From NCBI RefSeq assembly GCF_963576615.1, contig NC_088708.1, forward strand, positions 59,259,196-59,323,195: a DNA stretch of 64,000 bases, written 5' to 3'. The translations under genes were made by a program, and so were the position numbers. Positions within the stretch are counted from its first letter, which is position 1. Each line of letters starts with the position of its first letter. Of the stretch, positions 39,445-48,473 are shown one piece after another. The notes under the pieces were generated by a model. That model saw nothing but the letters and a program-made list of their open reading frames with translations, had not been told where the DNA came from and ran no database searches. Source of the DNA: Watersipora subatra. Taxonomy: Eukaryota > Bryozoa > Gymnolaemata > Cheilostomatida > Watersiporidae.

Positions 39445-42112
39445 ATGCCAAGAATGCAGCAAGACTGCTTGTTTCACCGTCTTGATCCATCTGTAAATGA
39501 AGCCCTAGTCAGAGTGACTAAACCTCAATATGAGACAGCCAAACAGTATTCAAACAGATGGTCGATATTGGAAAAAGAAAGCATTCAATGTGAAATTGCT
39601 CAAAAAGCGCTAAGCTTTAAGAACTTTGATGAAAGTTCAGACTTCTTATGTCATTATGCAAGTTATAAAAAGTATTGTAACAAACTTGTTATGGAAAGAG
39701 CTAAGAAAATACATGAGAAGAAACAAAAAGAATATGATACAGCAGAAGAGGTGAGACTAGATATTTATTACTTTACAAATTCATGATGATGGTACTTTGG
39801 TGGGAGAAAAAGAAAACATTTTCATTTTTGTCTGCACATTTTGTGAGCAGCAAAACTAACTCTTTGCAGTTTATATGACGCGTTATAGCCTACAATTTGG
39901 ACATAAATTTATAAATAAATTACATGTATGATCCTTCCTTGGTTTTTTGCTTATGACCACACAAACTACGCTAGATATGGCACGCTGTACTATGCAGAGA
40001 TGACTAATCTGAAAGTATAGCATAGCAAGGTGTATGAGGCTCTTATGAAGAAGGGGTATTTTACTTATCAATCACGACATCACTGTTCATTCAGCTCTAT
40101 CGCTTGTGATCAATCTATTGAGCAAACAGTTAAAAGAAACTCAAAGTCTCACGGTGGAATCATAGGGTTTACCAGGAAGTTATTGGCCTCTCAACGCTGG
40201 ACTCCATCTCACCCGGAATGAACAGCTGTATATACAGAGATGAAGAAGATACCAGTGCTTGGTGATTCGGATGCAGCAAGTTATGAGATGCGTGAAAAAG
40301 CATGGAAGGCTGATGAAGAAATGAGGAAAGTCATGAAAGACTCATAACAGCAAGAATAAACCCGTTTGCATTTCAAACCACCAAGCTAGTACATATTACC
40401 AGTGGTGCAAAAGCCTCCATTGAAGTGAAGCAGGATCTTGAAATGGCAAATGTGATAGAAGAGAAACAGCTTTCAGAATTTGTTCAGAAGAGGTTAAGCA
40501 TCCAAGAGATTGATTTCAATGCATCTATCAAGTCAACCAAGCTCAAAGCCTTCACCACATTACCATCAGCTATGAAGAAATCAAAATAAAAAGTCCTAGA
40601 GTGTTCGCACAGACTGTTTGAGAATTTGGTAGTCATCAGCCAACAGCTTAACTTGGATTTGAAAAAAGTGTGATCATTCTCTCTTGGCAACATCAGCTGG
40701 TCCCTGGCTAACTCTGATGGCTCTATATTGAAGACTGCTAAGTTGGCTCTGATGGCTGCTGTTGAGAAAGGTGTTGCTGGTCAACCATCAATCTATGTTA
40801 ACCAGGATCAGCTACCAGTCTTTGACGCGGTTGTGGTTGATGACCCTGAAAGCTCCTCCAGCTTTTGCAATGGATAGTTAGTATTGCAAGCGTGTATTAC
40901 ACATGTGGTGGGGATTTTGTTTGTGACACATACCCTGATATCCGCATTAAGGGAGGTGAGAGAAGTCATAGAAGTGTGAAAGGAAGGCAAAAGGTTGCTG
41001 TGTTTAGTCCGAATTAATCATTGCCAAAATGGTCTTTGTTTTTAGCAGATGGCTCAAACAAGACTGCCCTAATGAATTTTTGAAGGACACATGAAGCAAG
41101 TCAACTGTGAAGCAGAAACTAGGTCTTGTAACAGCTTTTTCTCGAGAATGCCACATGATCAGCTATGACCTTGATGGATCAATCGCTGTAAACCAAATAG
41201 ATAATTTGACATCACACCATGAGGAGGCAGATACACGCATGTTATCACTTATCCGCAAAGATAATGAAAGACAAACTCAGCTCAGAAGTTCTAGTCAAGT
41301 GCCAGGACACAGACGTTTTCCTAAGCTGTCTATCTCTAGTGGATGAGCTGCTATCACAGAAACTCATTTACTACTGTGGTAGGAAGCAGTTGAGATATGT
41401 AAACATAGGCTGTCTGTCTACCACCCTCACACCCGAATGATGTAAAGCACTGCTCGGGCTCCATGCTCTAAGTGGATGCGACAGTGTAAGCGCATTCTGT
41501 TCCAAAGGAAAGATAACTTTCTTCAAGCTGCTAAAGAACCATCCGGAATTCTGTAACACACTGAAATCATTGGGTACAGATTTTGAAGTTGATGGTGCAA
41601 TAAGAGAATCTATTGAGACATTCATATGCAGATTATATGGTGAAGAGACAAATTCCATCAATGAAGCACGGTATAAGATCTTCTGCTCACCGTCTCACAC
41701 ATCACAATCAAACCTACCACCCACACTAGAAGAGTTAAATCTCCATATATCTAGGGCTGCCTATCAGGCAGCGATATGGAGAAGAGCCAAGCAAATCATC
41801 ATCAATGCCCCATCCCCCCAGCAACACGGATGGTTTATGGAAGGTGGAGAGCTTAAAGCTAGATGGATGACACAACAACCACCACCTCCTTATGTGCTCA
41901 TGGACATGTTTTGTCGATGCAAAACTGGATGCCAGTCTCGTCGCTGTCAGTGCAACAACACATATCTCAAGTGTACGGACATGTGCAGCTGCTGTAGCAA
42001 AAGATATAAAAAGGATGGAGATGAAAGAAGTGATGCAGAAGACTCAGATGACTGTGAATTAGAAGGTTATTATTCGAGTGGTATTGTAACCAGAGGTGTG
42101 CTCCATGTTTGA
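39445..42112 (+). pseudogene. Decayed gene of an uncharacterised XPG-like/CXC family inside the TIR element
   Basis: Similarity runs through several frames on the + strand with multiple stops and frameshifts. Recognisable parts: an N-terminal helical segment (39445-39786), a CDQSIEQTVKRNSKSHGGI motif (about 40105-40155), SLGNISWSLANSDGSILKTA (about 40681-40740), HHEEADTRM (41215-41241), LSGCDSVSAF (about 41470-41500), LPPTLEELNLHISRAAYQA (about 41718-41775), and a Cys-rich CXC-like end, FCRCKTGCQSRRCQCN (about 41910-41955), with C-x-C pairs. I recognise this layout from many uncharacterised proteins in cnidarians, molluscs and fish. HEEADTR resembles the acidic E-A-D signature of PIN/XPG nucleases. 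No canonical DDE transposase was seen. Confidence 0.65.
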
Positions 42113-42539
42113 TTAGAGTACATATGTGTCATACCGTATATAATAAAGTACATGGTTTAACATAATAAGCATTAATGATGAATATATGTGTACTAAAATA
42201 TTATATATACATGATCTGAGTCTTCAATAATACTTTTCATTTTGTTTTGTAGATCTGTAATGATATATGAGTTGGGGAATATCAAAGACAAACTGTAAAG
42301 CTGCCACAATATCAACCAAATTGGGAATACACAATATTTTATGATACACTTCTAATAATATTCTAATATTTGAATAATAAATATTTTAGTGTTATTAGAA
42401 TTGATTTCAACTTAGGTTGTTGCGAATTATTTAGTATTTATGTACCATTTTCATAATCACATTGTTGGCAGAAGCACATAAAACATTACAGACATTTATT
42501 TAATTAAAATAATATATTAATTATATTGCTCAAAAATGA

Positions 42540-42678
42540 ACAATCTGAGAGGTGTAAAAACCAGATATTTAAAATAAGCTCAAAATTCTGATCTAGACGC
42601 CACTCTTATCACATAGCCCACCTTCAAAAGAAATAAATCACTTTTTTGAAAGCTTTTTGATGCCCTCCTACTCTACTA
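42540..42678 (-). repeat. Right terminal inverted repeat of the XPG-like/CXC element
   Basis: Read on the - strand it begins TAGTAGAGTAGGA and contains GGTGGGCTA and TTTTTACACCT in the same order as the left end, with a few indels. Confidence 0.62.
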
Positions 42679-42682
42679 ATAA

Positions 42683-42764
42683 GCAGTTGTGGCCGAGTGG
42701 TTAAGGCGATTGACTTGAAATCAATTGGGCTATGCCCGCATGGGCTCGAATCCTGTCAAATGCG
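42683..42764 (+). tRNA. tRNA-Ser(UGA) copy, degenerate 3' half
   Basis: Anticodon TGA at 42716-42718. 5' half canonical; the T arm reads GCATGGGCTCGAATCC and the acceptor strand CAAATGC. It lies 1 nt beyond the target duplicate of the TIR element. Confidence 0.6.
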
Positions 42765-43106
42765 GCGATGTCAAGTTTTTTGCGTCCAATAGATGATTTG
42801 AGCTTTGCTGAACCCGGTTAGGATCAAAAGAGCCGCATACAATCACAACAAATCGGTTTTCGATTATTCATGAAGCTTCCGGTGAGCATGGTCTTTCATG
42901 TTGCATCTCCAGTTTTTACGACAAGGTGGTTTTACATTCATCGTTTCAATGATGGGGCAAACAAAATTGTATAATGAAACCTCGAATCGCGAAACCGTTT
43001 TAACCTCTATATATGTAAATGCTTGAGATTAACTTGTTCTAATACTTACTGTCTAGATATATAACGTTGACGATTTCCGAACGATCAAACTTCATTTACA
43101 ATTTAA

Positions 43107-43188
43107 GCAGTTGGGGTCGATTGGTTGAGGCGATTGATTTGGAATCATTTGGGCTGTGCCCGCACATGTTCGAATCCTGTCAACAGCG
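43107..43188 (+). tRNA. tRNA-Ser-like copy with TGG anticodon, altered D arm
   Basis: The anticodon position (43140-43142) reads TGG, nominally proline. The D region is the altered type (GGGGTCGATTGG), the anticodon stem is mismatched (ATTGA against TCATT), and the acceptor ends CAACAGC. Most likely a decayed pseudogene. Confidence 0.45.
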
Positions 43189-43522
43189 ATTATGCAAAGT
43201 TTTTTGGCTTCCAATGAATGATTTGAGCCTTGATGAAAATTTTCAAAAAAATGTAAGGCACACGCAGTCACAACATTTAGGTTTTACGATCATTCATAGA
43301 ATTCCGCAAGAGCAAAGTCTTTTATTTCATATCAAAAGTTTTTGCGATCACTTGGTTTTACATCCGGAGTTTTCATAATAGCTGAAACAAAAATGTTTAA
43401 TGAAACCTTAGATGTCGAAACCGTTGTAACTTTAATGTTTCAACATAGCTTGTCCTAATACTTACGGGTTAGATAAATAACGCTGTCGACTTCAGATCAT
43501 TCAAACATTATGCTGAACAGAA

Positions 43523-43604
43523 GCAGTTGTGGCCGAGTGGTTAAGGCGATTGATTAGAAATCAATTGGGCTCTGGCCGCACAGGTTCGAATCCTGTTAAC
43601 TGCG
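43523..43604 (+). tRNA. tRNA-Ser(AGA)
   Basis: Anticodon AGA at 43556-43558; position 32 is T; variable arm CTCTGGCCGCAC; acceptor TAACTGC with a wobble. Stems otherwise pair. A spacer follows. Confidence 0.75.
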
Positions 43605-43967
43605 ATGATGTAAAGTTTTTCGCATCTATTGGATGATTTGAACTTTGCTGAAATAGGTTCTTATAATGTGAAGCGTGTTTTGTCACATTAGTTTGGCTTT
43701 GCGATTATTTACGGAACTTTACAAAAGCAAAGCCTTTTATTTTGTATCTCAAGTTTTTGCCAGTAGTGTGTTTTACATTCGTAGTTTCGATGATGGCTGG
43801 AACAAATATACGTGTTTCAATGATGGCGGAAATAAAATTGTATGATGAAAGCTCAAATCTCGAAACCGTTGTAACTTGAATGCTTCAGAATAACTTGTTC
43901 TAATCCTTACTGTCTAGATATATCACGTTGACGACTTCGGAACAATCAATCTTCATTTAAAACGTAA

Positions 43968-44049
43968 GCAGTTATGGCCGAGTGGTTAAGGTGATTGATG
44001 CGAAATCAATTGGGCTATGCCCGCACAGGTTCGAATCCTGTCAACTGCG
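43968..44049 (+). tRNA. tRNA-Ser(CGA) copy with G33
   Basis: Anticodon CGA at 44001-44003, but the base before it is G rather than the near-universal T33. GTTATGG and GGTGAT are further changes. A B/C hybrid spacer follows. Doubtful function. Confidence 0.5.
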
Positions 44050-44392
44050 ATGATGCAAAGTTTTTTGGCTTCCAATGAATGATATGAGCTTTGCTGAACC
44101 CGGTTCAGATAAAAAGAGACGCATACAATCACAACAGTTTGGTTTTCGATTATTCATGGAGCATCCGGTGAGCATGGTCTTTCATTTTGCATCTCCAGTT
44201 TTTACAACAAGGTGGTTTTACATTCATCGTTTCAATGATGGGGCAAACGAAATTGTATAATGAAACCTCGAATCGCGAAACCGTTTTAACCTCTATATAT
44301 GTAAATGCTTGAGAATAACTTGTTCTAATACTTACTGTCTACATATATAATGTTGACGAATTCCGAACGATCAAACTTCATTTACAATTTAA

Positions 44393-44474
44393 GCAGTTGG
44401 GGTCGATTGGTTGAGGCGATTGAATCGAAATTAATTGGGCTGTGCCTGCACAGGTTCGAATCCTGTCAACTGCG
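44393..44474 (+). tRNA. tRNA-Ser(CGA) copy, altered D arm
   Basis: Anticodon CGA at 44426-44428 in an altered-D-arm body (GGGGTCGATTGG); anticodon stem has a G-T wobble. The only CGA among the altered class that I saw. Confidence 0.55.
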
Positions 44475-44808
44475 ATGATGCGAAGTTTTTTGGCTTCCAA
44501 TGAATGATTTGAGCCTTGATGCAATGTTTCCAAAAAATGCGAGGCACACACAGTCAAAACATTTAGGTTTTACGATCACTTATAGAAATCCGCAAGAGCA
44601 AAGTCTTTTATTTCATATCAAAAGTTTTTGCGATTAATTGGTTTTACATCCAGAGTTTTCATAATAGCTAAAACAAAGTCGTTTAATGAAACCTTAAATG
44701 TCGAAACCGTTGTAACTTTAATGCTTCAGAATAACTTGTTCTAATCCTTACTGTCTAGATAAATAACGCTGTCGACTTCGGAACAATCAATCTTCATTTA
44801 AAACGTAA

Positions 44809-44890
44809 GCAGTTGTGGCCGAGTGGTTAAGGCGATTGACTCGAAATCAATTGGGCTGTGCCTGCACAGGTTTGAATCCTGTCAGCTGCG
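44809..44890 (+). tRNA. tRNA-Ser(CGA) copy, B box changed
   Basis: Anticodon CGA at 44842-44844. D arm canonical; the B box reads GGTTTGAATCC, losing the invariant C; acceptor CAGCTGC. B spacer follows. Confidence 0.62.
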
Positions 44891-45224
44891 ATGATGCAAA
44901 GTTTTTTGGCTTCCAATGAATGATTTGAGCCTTGATGAAATTTTTCCAAAAAATTTTAGGCACACACAGTCACAACATTTAGGTTTTACGATCATTCATA
45001 GAATTCCGCAAAAGCAAAGTCTTTTATTTCATATCAAAAGTTTTTGCGATTACTTGGTTTTACATCCAGAGTTTTCAAAATAGCTAAAACAAAGTCGTTT
45101 AATGAAACATTAAATGTCGAAACCGTTGTAACTTAGATGCTTCAGATTAACTTGTCCTAATACTTACGGGCTAGATAAATAACGCTGTCGATTTTAGATC
45201 ATTCAAACATTATGCTGAACAGAA

Positions 45225-45306
45225 GCAGTTGTGGCCGAGTGGTTAAGGCGATTGACTTGAAATGGATTTGGCTATGCCCGCACAAGTTCGGATCCTTTCA
45301 ACTGTG
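45225..45306 (+). tRNA. tRNA-Ser(UGA) copy, degenerate
   Basis: Anticodon TGA at 45258-45260. The anticodon 3' stem (AAATGGATTTGG) and T arm (ACAAGTTCGGATCC) are both damaged. Probable pseudogene. Confidence 0.5.
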
Positions 45307-45670
45307 ATGATGTAAAGTTTTTTCGCATCTAATGGATGATTGGAACTTTGCTGAAATAGGTTCTTATAATGTGAGGCATGTTTTGTCACATTAGTTTGGT
45401 TTTGCAATTATTTATGGAACTTTACAAAAGCAAAGCCTTTTATTTTGCATCTCAAGTTTTTGCCAGTAGTGTGTTTTACATTCGTAGTTTCGATGATGGC
45501 TGGAACAAATATACAGGTTTCAATGATGGCGGACATAAAGTTTTATGATGAAAGCTCAAATCTCGAAACTGTTGTAACTTGAATGCTTCAGATTAACTTG
45601 TTCTAATACTTACTGTGGAGATATATAACGTTGAAGACTTCAGAACGATCAAACTTCATTTACATTTTAA

Positions 45671-45752
45671 GCAAGTGTTGTCGCTTGGTTGAGGCGATTG
45701 ACTTGAAATTAATTGGGCTATGCCCGCACAGGTTCGAATCCTGTCAACTGCG
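45671..45752 (+). tRNA. tRNA-Ser(UGA) copy, degenerate
   Basis: Anticodon TGA at 45704-45706. Acceptor GCAAGTG no longer pairs fully with CAACTGC, and the D arm is TTGTCGCTTGG. Probable pseudogene. Confidence 0.48.
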
Positions 45753-45977
45753 GCGATGTAAAGTTTTTTGCGTCCAATAGATGATTTGAGCTTTGCTGAA
45801 CCCGGTTCAGATAAAAAGAGGTGCATACAACCACAACAGTTTAGTTTTTGATTATTTATGGAACTTCCGGTGAGCATGGTCTTTCATTTTGCATCTCCAG
45901 TTTTTGTGATTAGGTGGTTTTACATTCATCGTTTCAATGATGGCGTAAACAAAATAGTATAATGAACCCTCAAATCT

Positions 45978-46039
45978 AAAGCGATTGAGTCGAAATCAAT
46001 TGGGGTATGCCCGCACAAGTTTGAATCCTGTCAACTGCG
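45978..46039 (+). pseudogene. 5'-truncated tRNA-Ser(CGA) relic, last array copy
   Basis: Starts at AAGCGATTGAG; lacks the acceptor 5' strand and most of the D arm. CGA anticodon and CAACTGCG end remain. The preceding C spacer is cut short, and decayed B-like spacer continues to about 46290. Confidence 0.6.
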
Positions 46040-46290
46040 GTGATGTAGAGTTTTTGGCATCCAATGCAAGATCTGAGCCTTGTTGAACTTAGCTTGGAGC
46101 ATGTGAGGCAAATACAGACACAACATTTGGGTTTTATGATTATTCATTGAACTTCACCAGAGCAAAGTCCTTTATTTTATATTAAAGGTTTTTACGATAT
46201 TGTAGTTTTACATCTGAAGTTTCCATATTAGCTGAAACAAAGTAGTACAGCGAAACTTTGAACCTCGGAACATTAGTAACTTGAATGTTT
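46040..46290 (+). repeat. Right edge of the tRNA array: decayed B-like spacer
   Basis: Starts GTGATGTAGAG then TTTTTGGCATCCAATG and still resembles spacer B (ACAACATTTGGGTTTTATG, GTAACTTGAATGTTTCAA), but with many changes. No further tRNA follows. Confidence 0.7.
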
Positions 46291-46780
46291 CAATCGAAAA
46301 TTGAATGTTACACCGAAAATCAATACAAGTATAGTTTTACTGTAAAATGCATTTTATTCAGAACAAAATTTTCCACAAGATAACTATAAAATTGTTTAGT
46401 GAATCCTACTCTCGCAAAACTTCTAACGCTTTCTTTGCGTTGAACAAACGAGGGGAGTTTCTTATTGCCATGACAATAACAATCTGGTTTTTCCGTTATG
46501 AAAAATAATTAGAAATGTAATTGCTGAGCCAAAAGGTTTTTGATTGGTCGCATGTGATTGGCAACATGGTTGTTTCGTGAGATAAAATTTGATTGGTCTA
46601 GCTAATGTGTAGGTTTTGTAATGAAAACAAAAGTGAAACACTATTGATATGCTAATACATCGGTTTACGGTTTGTACTTCTATCAACGCGAAAGCCGATA
46701 CATAGGCTTACGGTAGCGAAAGAGTTAATTGAATTCGATGATTTAAAGGCAAAATATTTGGTAAACCAATGATAATTATT
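46291..46780. other. Intergenic, AT-rich; three inverted CCAAT-like motifs
   Basis: No gene seen. GATTGG occurs at 46542-46547, 46556-46561 and 46591-46596, i.e. three CCAAT-box complements within 55 bp. With no gene start beside them, a promoter role is only a possibility. Confidence 0.3.
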
Positions 46781-46801
46781 GTTAACACATTTTTCTGCGA
46801 T

Positions 46802-47135
46802 AGCAGGTTTCCAGCTTTGTGGAAAAAGGCAGAAGTCGGCCCTGTCAACGATAGGAACTCCTTCAATGGTTTCAAGCAACTGCGGCCAATCTTTTTGTTC
46901 TTCTAGCGTATGTATATAAGTAATGTTGCCATAACTAGAAAATCTGTTTGCCTATACAGAAGAGCTAAATATAACAGCTGCATTGGTCGAGTTGACCACA
47001 GGTATATTACAAAACCTCGTTCAAGTTGATATTTTGGCAACGCAAACTTTGCTGTTATACTTCAGCAATGCTTGCGATAGGATGCTGCCACACCTGGCTA
47101 TTGAAAAATTGCTGTCATTCGGTTCCAAAATTCTA
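46802..47135 (+). pseudogene. LINE reverse-transcriptase remnant
   Basis: Two short + strand segments in different frames. 46802-46903 reads RFPALWKKAEVGPV and FKQLRPIFLFF, resembling the LINE RT block 'P..WK.A.V.PV.K......FRPISLL'. 46983-47135 reads VELTTGILQNL and YFSNACDRMLPHLAIEKLLS, resembling 'DFSKAFDRV.H.LLI.KL.S.G'. The upstream segment ends at a stop; between the two lie about 80 bp with no clear similarity. The element's ends are not visible. It is a short, old non-LTR fragment, clade undetermined. Confidence 0.6.
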
Positions 47136-47221
47136 ACTGTTATGGAATCAAGCCCATATTCCCTGGGGCGGCTGGCCGGCTGAGCTGCCCCAACTTTTTA
47201 GGAAATTTTTGCGGCTAAGTA

Positions 47222-47360
47222 CAGTCTAACTCGGATAACTCGCCCTCGGATAAAATTTAACATTTCATCTTGAACACGAGGTTAACTCGAACGGATTTGT
47301 TTGGTTCGTTCCCACGCAATGATAAATTGCTTCAGATAAGTCGACCTCAACATCATTTAC
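47222..47360 (+). repeat. Possible Tigger/pogo-like repeat end
   Basis: After a TA, the sequence CAGTCTAACTCGGATAACTCG and further GGATAA/TTAACTCGAACGG units resemble the inverted ends of pogo/Tigger elements. I did not find the opposite end, so this may be a fragment or chance. Confidence 0.3.
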
Positions 47361-48049
47361 TCAAACAGTTACATGTATTTGCCCAGCGGCTATGGAGACG
47401 GTTTTTATCGCAGTAGAATATCACTTTATTCCAAGCCATAGAGACAAACATAAAGTTTTAGTAGTTCTTAGGCGTCATTATTATCATCAGCGGCAAAACA
47501 TTCTTGTTAACGACTTTTAGGTTTGTAAAACGTCAAGTTTTACCACGTGGAAACTTTCGGATGAATTTAAAATAAAATTGGCAAAATTGATTTAAATAAA
47601 AAATGTTTTTTTTTCTGAGCGTTTTAACTGCGGTCAAGTTTTGCCAATTTTAATCTAAAAACGTCCAGGCAGTCACATCACCTAAAACAAAACAAATCTC
47701 AAAAAATAGAAAAATGTTGATACTTTCCGATAAAATTCTTTAAAACCTCACTTGAGAGGCCCAGCTGAGGCCCTACATGAGAGAAGCCTGTTGGGGGCTT
47801 ACACCGCCCCCCTCCACACCCCCAAGTGATCATAACTAGTTGCCTAACATTAGCCGCCCCAACTTGCAACCAGTGAATACAGGCCTGTATGGAATATATT
47901 TGTTCATGACCTAAAATCAATGACCAAATGTATAACATCATGCGGTATGATAACACAATGTAATACAACGTTGAGAAACACTGATGTCAGTATAACAGAA
48001 TCCACAAAAACAACAACAACCATATCTCTTATCAATGAGAGCATTCCCC
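47361..48049. other. Intergenic, no gene seen
   Basis: AT-rich with poly-T near 47607. A GC-richer patch at about 47740-47870 (GAGGCCCAGCTGAGGCCCTA, CCGCCCCCCTCCACACCCCC) looks like repeat debris. A related patch, GGGGCGGCTGGCCGGCTGAG, lies near 47165. Confidence 0.4.
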
Positions 48050-48473
48050 TTTTGATAGCCCGCCAACCATGCTGCCCAATGGTGCGATGATTACTGGAAG
48101 ACTTTTGATAGCCCGCCAACCATGCTGCCCAATGGTGCGATGATTACTGGAAGACTTTTGATAGCCCGCCAACCATGCTGCCCAATGGTGCGATGATTAC
48201 TGGAAGAATTTTGATAGCCTGCCAACCATGCTGCCCAATGGTGCGATGATTACTAGAAGACTTTTGATAGCCCGCCAACTATGCTGCCCAATGGTGCGAT
48301 GATTACTGGAAAACTTTTGATAGCCCACCAACCATGCTGCCCAATGGTGCGATGATTACTAGAAGACTTTTGATAGCCCGCCAACTATGCTGCCCAATGG
48401 TGCGATGATTACTGGAAAACTTTTGATAGCTCGCCAACCATGCTGCCCAATGGTGCGATGATTACTGAAGACT
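48050..48473 (+). repeat. 53-bp minisatellite, 8 copies
   Basis: The unit starts TTTTGATAGCCCGCCAACCA and continues TGCTGCCCAATGGTGCGATG plus ATTACTGGAAGAC. Units begin at 48050, 48103, 48156, 48209, 48262, 48315, 48368 and 48421, an exact 53-bp period. Copies differ by a few substitutions, some shared between alternating units, suggesting a two-unit subrepeat. Confidence 0.93.

Larger units (their letters stand above)
39154..42678 (+). mobile_element. 3.5-kb TIR DNA transposon carrying an XPG-like/CXC gene (Academ-like candidate), decayed
   Basis: Inserted 1 nt upstream of a tRNA-Ser gene with 3-bp target duplicate ATA (39151-39153 and 42679-42681). The ends are inverted: TTGTAGAGCAGGA against TAGTAGAGTAGGA (11/13). 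Imperfect inverted similarity extends about 130 bp inward, with shared blocks GGTGGGCTA, TCAGAA and TTTCTACACCT/TTTTTACACCT. It carries a decayed gene (39445-42112) of a multicopy animal family with a HEEADTRM motif and a C-terminal CXC cluster. As I recall, the Academ superfamily has 3-4 bp duplications and an XPG-type nuclease, which fits. The superfamily assignment is inference. Confidence 0.72.
1..46290 (+). repeat. Tandem array of tRNA-Ser(UCN) genes, interrupted by five mobile elements
   Basis: The array consists of 82-nt tRNA-Ser genes spaced 445, 416 or 424 bp apart, depending on which of three spacers (A, B, C) follows. Array DNA occupies 1-10878, 15355-18203, 24976-27508, 30876-31069, 38918-39153 and 42679 to about 46290; the rest is inserted elements. 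The type II (serine) identity rests on a 7-bp acceptor stem (GCAGTTG/CAACTGC), the TGGCCGAGTGG A box, the GGTTCGAATCC B box, and an anticodon at nt 34-36 reading TGA, AGA or CGA. Every copy has a T-run 12-17 nt downstream. The array runs off the left edge, so its true size is unknown. A tRNA-derived SINE is unlikely: copies are strictly head-to-tail, without poly(A) tails or individual target duplications. Confidence 0.95.

Noticed and set aside
1-46290. Interpretation as tandem tRNA-derived SINEs
   Set aside because: No poly(A) or simple-repeat tails, no per-copy target duplicates, strict head-to-tail order, and intact tRNA 3' ends with terminators.
1-46290. CRISPR-like array
   Set aside because: Repeats are complete tRNA genes and the spacers are themselves repeated; the DNA is animal.
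47361-48049. GC-rich patches near 47.17 and 47.75 kb as a possible gene or CpG-island promoter
   Set aside because: No open frame or conserved motif; they look like repeat fragments.
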